Below are positions 32,118 through 35,725 of a stretch of DNA of 35,725 nt, one piece after another; the first letter of the stretch is position 1, and each line of letters opens with the position of its first letter. The position numbers were made by a program, and so were the translations under genes. The notes under the pieces are model-generated. The model was given only the letters and a program-made list of their open reading frames with translations, made no database searches and was not told where the DNA came from. This DNA is from a virus, in IMG/VR virus record IMGVR_UViG_3300031977_002164, positions 1 to 35,725 of that record, one strand, 5' to 3'.

Positions 32118-32269
32118 TGCTGTATATCCTCAATAGTATCAGTGACAAATTCCCAAACGTCTTTTACTACATCCCAAACATCTAATGATAGTGGCATTGG
32201 ATGGATAAGTTGAGCAATAAAGAATCCCAAACCAACTAAACCGAACTTGTTCCAATCTGCTTTACTCAT
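32114..32269 (-). CDS. Small protein with one hydrophobic helix, 51 aa
   Basis: Starts MSKADWNKFGLVGLGFFIAQ, a probable membrane helix at residues 9-24, and continues with an acidic amphipathic helix (LDVWDVVKDVWEFVTDTIED). AAGGAGATTAAAGC upstream is an excellent ribosome site. Its ATG overlaps the TGA of the -1 frame extension, its TGA overlaps the next ATG. Confidence 0.65.
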   Translation of the reverse strand: MSKADWNKFGLVGLGFFIAQLIHPMPLSLDVWDVVKDVWEFVTDTIEDIQQ

Positions 32270-32619
32270 GCTTTAATCTCCTTAGGAAATGCGCATTTAT
32301 TGGTCCGGTAGTATCTGTTTGAATTGGTCCGGGCTAGATAACCGTCTGAGACCAATTCTTGATAAACATCTAAGACCAGTTCCTTTCCGACAGAAAACCG
32401 TTTAGCTACGTAACTAGACCCAACTCTTTCGCCCTCATTTACTACATAATCCCAGATTTCTTGTGCAATATCTCGATCGGTCCCGGTCCGTCGATTGGTC
32501 GTATTTGCCGTAAATAGAACCGTTTTTTGGTCTGGACCGTTTTTTTCCTCCTGTTTTACCTCTTTCAGACCGTTTTCATCCTCATCTAGACCATATTCGG
32601 GATCTAGACCTGGACCATC
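32266..32619 (-). CDS. -1 frame extension encoding a winged-helix-like domain, 117 codons, likely made by frameshifting
   Basis: Open for 117 codons from the end of A AAA AAG (32625-32619) to a TGA overlapping the next gene's ATG. It has no in-frame ATG, GTG or TTG for more than 80 codons and TGA TAA stops just upstream, so it cannot be started normally. The N-terminal 45 residues are an acidic linker (LDEDENGLKEVKQEEKN). Residues 48-106 read as a winged helix: DRDIAQEIWDYVVNEGERVG, SYVAKRFSVGKELVLDVYQE, LVSDGYLARTNSNRYY, similar in pattern to the DNA-binding gamma domain of FtsK. It would be joined to the membrane protein at 32619-33377, giving 370 aa. Confidence 0.65.
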   Translation of the reverse strand, partial: DGPGLDPEYGLDEDENGLKEVKQEEKNGPDQKTVLFTANTTNRRTGTDRDIAQEIWDYVVNEGERVGSSYVAKRFSVGKELVLDVYQELVSDGYLARTNSNRYYRTNKCAFPKEIKA

Positions 32620-32641
32620 TTTTTTACATTATCAGACCTTT
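32584..32641 (-). promoter_or_regulatory. Predicted dnaX-like -1 frameshift signal
   Basis: Read on the minus strand: SD-like AAAGG (32641-32637), 11 bases, then the heptamer A AAA AAG (32625-32619) in the correct phase (zero-frame codons GTA AAA AAG). After a 9-base spacer comes a 9-bp stem (32609-32601 with 32592-32584, core TCTAGA/TCTAGA, two G-U pairs, 8-base loop). All three parts match the Escherichia coli dnaX arrangement in order and approximate spacing. The zero-frame stop TAG (32606-32604) lies in the stem. Confidence 0.6.
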
Positions 32642-33377
32642 CTTGATCGTTTGCAGCTTCAGACCGTTTAGCCTGAGCGGCTGGAGATGTACCCAAAACA
32701 TGTGCCATCACAGCAGTAAGCAAGAGAGGGGTTATCACCATTGCGATACCGAAAGCCAATCTCGCTAAGGTCTTGAACATGTCTTGATCAATCCAAGCAG
32801 GCATGAAGGGGTCCATCTTTTCAAACACTACTTGGTTAGCCGGGGTGGAGGAGTCGAGCTTTGAGATCTCGTATATTAAATCATCCCTTTTTTCGATAGC
32901 GTCGTTTAGAGTGCGCTGGAACTTTGATCGGTGATTAATCGTGTTAGCAACGTTACGCTGCCATGTTTCAACATTGTCGTTTGCTTGTGCGAGGGCCATC
33001 TCTAACTGCTGACGTTTAAAAGCATCTCCCGTACTAGCCTTCTGCGCGTCTAAAGCGATGATACAGCTAAGACACGCGAAGAGCGACAAGGCTATAAGGT
33101 ACGTAAACCAGACACTAGCAGCAAACTTCATGATGCCTCGTACCGCACCCGCGAAGATAGCCATTGCTAGGACCAGGGCGGCCACATCCAGAAAAGAGTA
33201 GGCCAGTGGCATGATGTACCATGTATTGTCTGATGGGCTAGCTGATAGCCTTCCCAATCGCATGTTAAAATATATACTACAAACTGTTAGGATTAACATT
33301 GCTGAAAAACCAAACAGCATTTTGTGATTATTGAACTTCTCGAACCAATCGCTCGCTAATTGCTCTGCTTTACTCAT
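32604..33377 (-). CDS. Four-helix membrane protein with coiled coil, 257 aa (zero-frame product)
   Basis: Predicted helices at about residues 19-38, 53-80, 86-110 and 206-229, with a long coiled coil between the third and fourth (about 115-180, QQLEMALAQANDNVETWQRN). Even helix number puts both ends in the cytoplasm. The last codons are V-K-K-M-V-Q-V after the slippery heptamer, so most ribosomes would end here and a fraction would shift to add the winged-helix tail. Start follows GAGAGGGTC. Function unknown. Confidence 0.75.
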   Translation of the reverse strand: MSKAEQLASDWFEKFNNHKMLFGFSAMLILTVCSIYFNMRLGRLSASPSDNTWYIMPLAYSFLDVAALVLAMAIFAGAVRGIMKFAASVWFTYLIALSLFACLSCIIALDAQKASTGDAFKRQQLEMALAQANDNVETWQRNVANTINHRSKFQRTLNDAIEKRDDLIYEISKLDSSTPANQVVFEKMDPFMPAWIDQDMFKTLARLAFGIAMVITPLLLTAVMAHVLGTSPAAQAKRSEAANDQERSDNVKKMVQV

Positions 33378-33414
33378 TTTTGACCCTCTCTCAATTTATA
33401 CATATAGTTAAGTA

Positions 33415-33443
33415 GCGGGGTTTATCCATGGCCCCGCGTTTTT
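33415..33443 (+). terminator. Rightward intrinsic terminator inside the leftward operon
   Basis: GCGGGG (33415-33420) pairs with CCCCGC (33432-33437) followed by GTTTTT on the + strand. On the minus strand no T-run follows, so it points rightward, against the genes around it. Confidence 0.55.
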
Positions 33444-33480
33444 GCCCTAGGCCCTCTCTCTGACCTTCCAAACCTAGGGC
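33444..33480. repeat. Inverted repeat GCCCTAGG / CCTAGGGC
   Basis: GCCCTAGG (33444-33451) and CCTAGGGC (33473-33480), 8-bp perfect arms around a 21-base loop, lying between the two rightward terminators. Could form a third hairpin in either strand's RNA, or serve as a protein site. No T-run. Confidence 0.55.
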
Positions 33481-33484
33481 GTTT

Positions 33485-33508
33485 GGCCCCATCTTAGGGG
33501 CCTTTTTT
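33485..33508 (+). terminator. Second rightward intrinsic terminator
   Basis: GGCCCC (33485-33490), loop ATCTTA, GGGGCC (33497-33502), then TTTTTT (33503-33508). A textbook intrinsic terminator for + strand transcription. It overlaps the stop of the leftward 80-aa gene at 33507. Confidence 0.7.
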
Positions 33509-33749
33509 ACTTCCACATCCCGTTTGCTTGTGCCCATCGTGATTTAAGTTCGACTACAACCGCTTCATCGACTTTGCACTCAATAGGGCGCTCATCATCT
33601 TGGTCATCCATCAAAGCCTTCAAGCCCCGCAGAATTCCTTTGCGTATCGCCTGAATGTCCTCGGACCTCGTAATTAAAGAAGGGGTTGGGGTGGTACGTA
33701 TAGCGTTTATTAATCCTTCTATCTGTTTCCGTGGATCGCTCGATGACAT
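33507..33749 (-). CDS. Small hypothetical protein, 80 aa
   Basis: Start follows TTGAGGGAGCTATAA; an in-frame TAA lies right before the ATG, so the start is fixed. Helical and charged; the early RKQIEGLINAIR resembles the KQIEGAINVI stretch of the preceding gene, which is read in another frame. Overlaps that gene by 146 bases. Unknown function. Confidence 0.6.
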   Translation of the reverse strand: MSSSDPRKQIEGLINAIRTTPTPSLITRSEDIQAIRKGILRGLKALMDDQDDERPIECKVDEAVVVELKSRWAQANGMWK

Positions 33750-33909
33750 TTATAGCTCCCTCAATTTGTTTTTTTGCAATCATAACTCTCGTTTTAATAT
33801 CGTCGCTACGCTCATCCGCAGGGTATTGTATGCCGTCTAGTGCGTTAAATGCCGTCCGTAGTCGACGTCTAATTTCTTGCGTTTGAATAATGATTTCCGT
33901 TGCATCCAT
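33604..33909 (-). CDS. Small hypothetical protein, 101 aa, C-terminal half doubtful
   Basis: Start 33909 is preferred since GAGGATGAAAGAC precedes it. The first 55 residues (EIIIQTQEIRRRLRTAFNAL and on to KKQIEGAINVI) look like a real helical protein. The rest is shared out of frame with the next gene and has low-quality composition, so the true end could be affected by an old frameshift. Confidence 0.5.
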   Translation of the reverse strand: MDATEIIIQTQEIRRRLRTAFNALDGIQYPADERSDDIKTRVMIAKKQIEGAINVIERSTETDRRINKRYTYHPNPFFNYEVRGHSGDTQRNSAGLEGFDG

Positions 33910-34198
33910 GTCTTTCATCCTCGAATTGCTCAATAATTGAATTTAAAGTTTTAATGTTGCTAGGCATAAAAGCTAAGTCTAGATATCTGTAATATGCTGC
34001 ACGTACTCCGGGATATTTCATGTCTGCTACGTAGCATATAGTCTCTAAACTGTGCTTCAGTGCCTCCTTTGCTAAACCTACAAAAATCTGCTTTCCTTTG
34101 TGATTGTTGCTCCTCCTTTTTAAGTCTTTAATTTGAAAACGCTCTTTTATTATTTCCTGTAGTAGTAATAGTTCGTTTATCTCGCGTTCACTTATCAT
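33869..34198 (-). CDS. Hypothetical protein, 109 aa
   Basis: Helical, basic in the first half (RFQIKDLKRRSNNHKGKQIF). Middle: GLAKEALKHSLETICYVADM then GVRAAYYRYLDLAFMPSN. No known motif. Start follows AAAAAGAGGTGAATT on the minus strand. Overlaps the next gene by 41 bases. Confidence 0.65.
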   Translation of the reverse strand: MISEREINELLLLQEIIKERFQIKDLKRRSNNHKGKQIFVGLAKEALKHSLETICYVADMKYPGVRAAYYRYLDLAFMPSNIKTLNSIIEQFEDERHGCNGNHYSNARN

Positions 34199-34218
34199 AA
34201 TTCACCTCTTTTTAATTA

Positions 34219-34401
34219 CTATTTACCGTCACCTGAACCGTAGCCGTAACCGTAACCGTCACCGTCACCTGAACCGTAACCGGAACCGCAACCGTAACCG
34301 GAACCGTCACCTGAACCGTCACCCCAACCGTAACCGGAACCGTAACCGTAACCGTTTATATCATCAGAAAATCTATACTCACCGTTCTCTATTTTAATCA
34401 T
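34219..34401 (-). CDS. Gly/Tyr-rich repeat protein, 60 aa
   Basis: After a unique N-terminus (MIKIENGEYRFSDDINGY) the rest is a run of Gly-X dipeptides with X Tyr, Ser, Asp, Trp or Cys, from a 6-base DNA repeat (consensus GGTTAC and variants, 34223-34349). No membrane segment. The ATG overlaps the preceding TGA (ATGA), so it is an expressed operon member. Such low-complexity chains may phase-separate or bind by Tyr stacking; function unknown. Confidence 0.65.
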   Translation of the reverse strand: MIKIENGEYRFSDDINGYGYGSGYGWGDGSGDGSGYGCGSGYGSGDGDGYGYGYGSGDGK

Positions 34402-34781
34402 GATTGCTCAGCCGTTTCTAACTTAATGATCTCTCTATAAATACTATTGCTTAGTTCAATGGTACCGCACCAATGCTCGTTTTTCGGAATGACAACATTG
34501 TCACAAATAGCAGTAGCTTTTGTTCGCTCAGGGTCCGGGCCGTTTTTGGCTAAACTCTCAAGAGCAATCCCAGAAATGGGCGCCCATCTCCACAACTTTC
34601 TGCTTTGTGTTATCGTGTAGGCTTCACTATCTTCTCGCTCAACAATTCCGACATTTACGCCAAATTTATGATGCCGTATCAATACTGGTCTACCGATAAG
34701 CGGGTATTGATCACTTGTTACAGCCTGAGGTTGCCCCGTTAACTCTTCTTTTAAAATCTCTTTGATTAAATCTTTTAACAT
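34398..34781 (-). CDS. DUF6948-like protein, 127 aa
   Basis: Core pattern RPVLIRHHKFGVNVGIVERE then SRKLWRWAPISGIALESLAK matches a phage family of unknown function (DUF6948-like): a beta-rich N-part with a 'RxhWxWxG/S' turn followed by a helix. Then ATAICDNVVIPKNEHWC. Start follows AGAGAGAAACGTA. Lies between SSB and the Gly/Tyr protein. Confidence 0.65.
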   Translation of the reverse strand: MLKDLIKEILKEELTGQPQAVTSDQYPLIGRPVLIRHHKFGVNVGIVEREDSEAYTITQSRKLWRWAPISGIALESLAKNGPDPERTKATAICDNVVIPKNEHWCGTIELSNSIYREIIKLETAEQS

Positions 34782-34801
34782 TACGTTTCTCTCTCTGTTG
34801 A

Positions 34802-35191
34802 TTAAAAGGGCACATCTTGTTCAAATGATTGTTGTTGCGGCGCAGGCTGCTGCTTTTTATCACCTCCAAGCATTTGCATATCCCTAGCTTTAATGTGTGT
34901 TGTGTAACGATCTTGACCGTTCTTGTCTTGCCATTTATTTGTCTCTAAGCTGCCATCGATGTAGACTTTGGCACCTTTTGACAAGTATCTCTCTGCAATC
35001 TCTGCCAACTTTCCGAACATCACAATCTTATGCCATTCTGTCTTTTCTACCTTTTGACCTGATTTTTTATCTAGCCATGATTCAGATGTTGCTAAAGATA
35101 GGTTGGCTATAATTCCTCCGTTTTGTGTTTGTCTAAATTCTGGATCTTTTCCCAATGTTCCAAGTAAAATTACGCGATTTACACCTTTCAT
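34802..35191 (-). CDS. ssb: Single-stranded DNA-binding protein, 129 aa
   Basis: OB-fold [23 protein letters not shown] opening, [40 protein letters not shown], and [18 protein letters not shown]. After residue 108 a Gln/Pro-rich linker leads to the tail EQDVPF, the partner-binding end seen in bacterial SSBs (usually DDIPF). Overlaps the Sak gene stop; probably loads or exchanges with Sak and NinB. Confidence 0.93.
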   Translation of the reverse strand: MKGVNRVILLGTLGKDPEFRQTQNGGIIANLSLATSESWLDKKSGQKVEKTEWHKIVMFGKLAEIAERYLSKGAKVYIDGSLETNKWQDKNGQDRYTTHIKARDMQMLGGDKKQQPAPQQQSFEQDVPF

Positions 35192-35725
35192 TATTTAACC
35201 TCCGGTAATTGTTTAAGTTGTAGTAATTCCTCTTTTGTCAGTCCCTTTGCAATCAATCCTTTTTCATGCTCTTTAATTTCGTCTCTTAGCTCTACAAGCC
35301 CAGTAAAATCCTGATTTTCAATAGCCTCCTTTATCCCAGTAATGTATTTGTTTATATGTTTGTGCGCATCAGATATCAGCTTATCGATTATCTGTTTATT
35401 CTTAGTTATCTGACCTTTCTCAAAAGAGTTGTATAAATCATTTTGTTTTTGCTCTGATAGCTTTGACCAAAATGCTAAAAACCCTGTTGCATCGGATTTA
35501 ACAATCAGCCTGTCCATCATCTCTTTCTCGCCGTCAGTGTAGGAGCGGGGTACGCTGATACTTCCAGCCTCCGGTAAATCCTCTCCAGCATATATGTAGT
35601 GACCCAATCCAAACATGGCCAAACACTTTGTCAAACACCTCATGCGAGTATCGCTGATTGCTCGTGAATCAGGATTCTGTATCGCTTTGTTGCGATGATC
35701 CATAACCGGTAACCACATCTCATGC
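35191..35725 (-). CDS. Sak-type (DUF1071) recombinase, C-terminal part, cut by the window edge
   Basis: Continuation of the gene at 1-205. The frame is open to the window end and reads [20 protein letters not shown], then [20 protein letters not shown] and YIYAGEDLP, the conserved core and end of the DUF1071 domain. The remaining 120 residues are a charged helical C-terminal region. Joining base 35725 to base 1 directly puts the halves out of phase by one, so a few bases (3n+1) are probably absent at the joint. Confidence 0.85.
   Translation of the reverse strand, partial: HEMWLPVMDHRNKAIQNPDSRAISDTRMRCLTKCLAMFGLGHYIYAGEDLPEAGSISVPRSYTDGEKEMMDRLIVKSDATGFLAFWSKLSEQKQNDLYNSFEKGQITKNKQIIDKLISDAHKHINKYITGIKEAIENQDFTGLVELRDEIKEHEKGLIAKGLTKEELLQLKQLPEVK

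Noticed and set aside
33604-33700. C-terminal half of the 101-aa leftward gene as a real domain
   Set aside because: Shared out of frame with the well-supported 80-aa gene; composition looks like a shadow frame. Only the first 55 residues are trusted.
1-35725. Integrase, attachment site, tRNA or CI-type repressor
   Set aside because: Read through all products and gaps; none seen. A temperate lifestyle is not supported by this sequence.

Overview
The window reads as an almost complete genome of an AT-rich, tailed phage with podovirus-type virion genes. The most likely host group is Gram-negative, probably gammaproteobacterial, judging by the P22-like tail and ejection gene order, the NinB and NinG/Rap-type recombination genes and the M23 endopeptidase. 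The host cannot be fixed from sequence alone. Both ends fall inside one gene: a DUF1071 (Sak) annealing protein has its N-terminal part at 1-205 and its C-terminal part at 35191-35725, on the same strand. The molecule is therefore circular or circularly permuted, about 35.7 kb, with probably only a few bases missing at the joint. I see no integrase, tRNA, RNA polymerase or CRISPR array.

Layout. (1) A divergent control region at 861-1196 holds a small HTH regulator gene (973-1164) between a leftward and a rightward promoter that share operator-like half-sites. (2) The rightward early/middle block, 1239-8250, holds small unknown genes, a replication initiator with origin-like iterons inside it, a DnaB-type helicase, a MazG-like protein, NinB, a two-gene unknown cassette flanked by two pentanucleotide arrays, and a NinG/Rap-like HNH nuclease. 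(3) The late block, 8266-30507, starts with a membrane/coiled-coil protein and fibre-like structural genes. TerS, TerL, an SU10-type portal, scaffold, major capsid protein and adaptor follow, then P22-like tail and DNA-injection genes (gp10-like, gp14-like GNAT, three ejection proteins), a beta-helix tailspike, and lysis genes (M23 endopeptidase, holin). (4) The leftward block runs from 827 down through the joint to 35725 and on to 30496. It holds Sak, SSB, a DUF6948-like protein, a Gly/Tyr repeat protein, several small unknown genes, a chain of tiny membrane proteins and a YopX-like protein.

The most interesting item is in the leftward block. A four-helix membrane protein gene (32604-33377) ends four codons after the heptamer A AAA AAG. 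The -1 frame from that heptamer is open for 117 codons, has no usable start codon of its own, ends exactly on the start of the next gene and encodes a winged-helix-like domain. A Shine-Dalgarno-like sequence upstream and a 9-bp hairpin downstream complete a dnaX-like programmed -1 frameshift signal.

Genes are packed with ATGA, TAATG and TGATG overlaps, so translational coupling is the rule. At least seven tiny genes were recovered by hand from apparently empty stretches.
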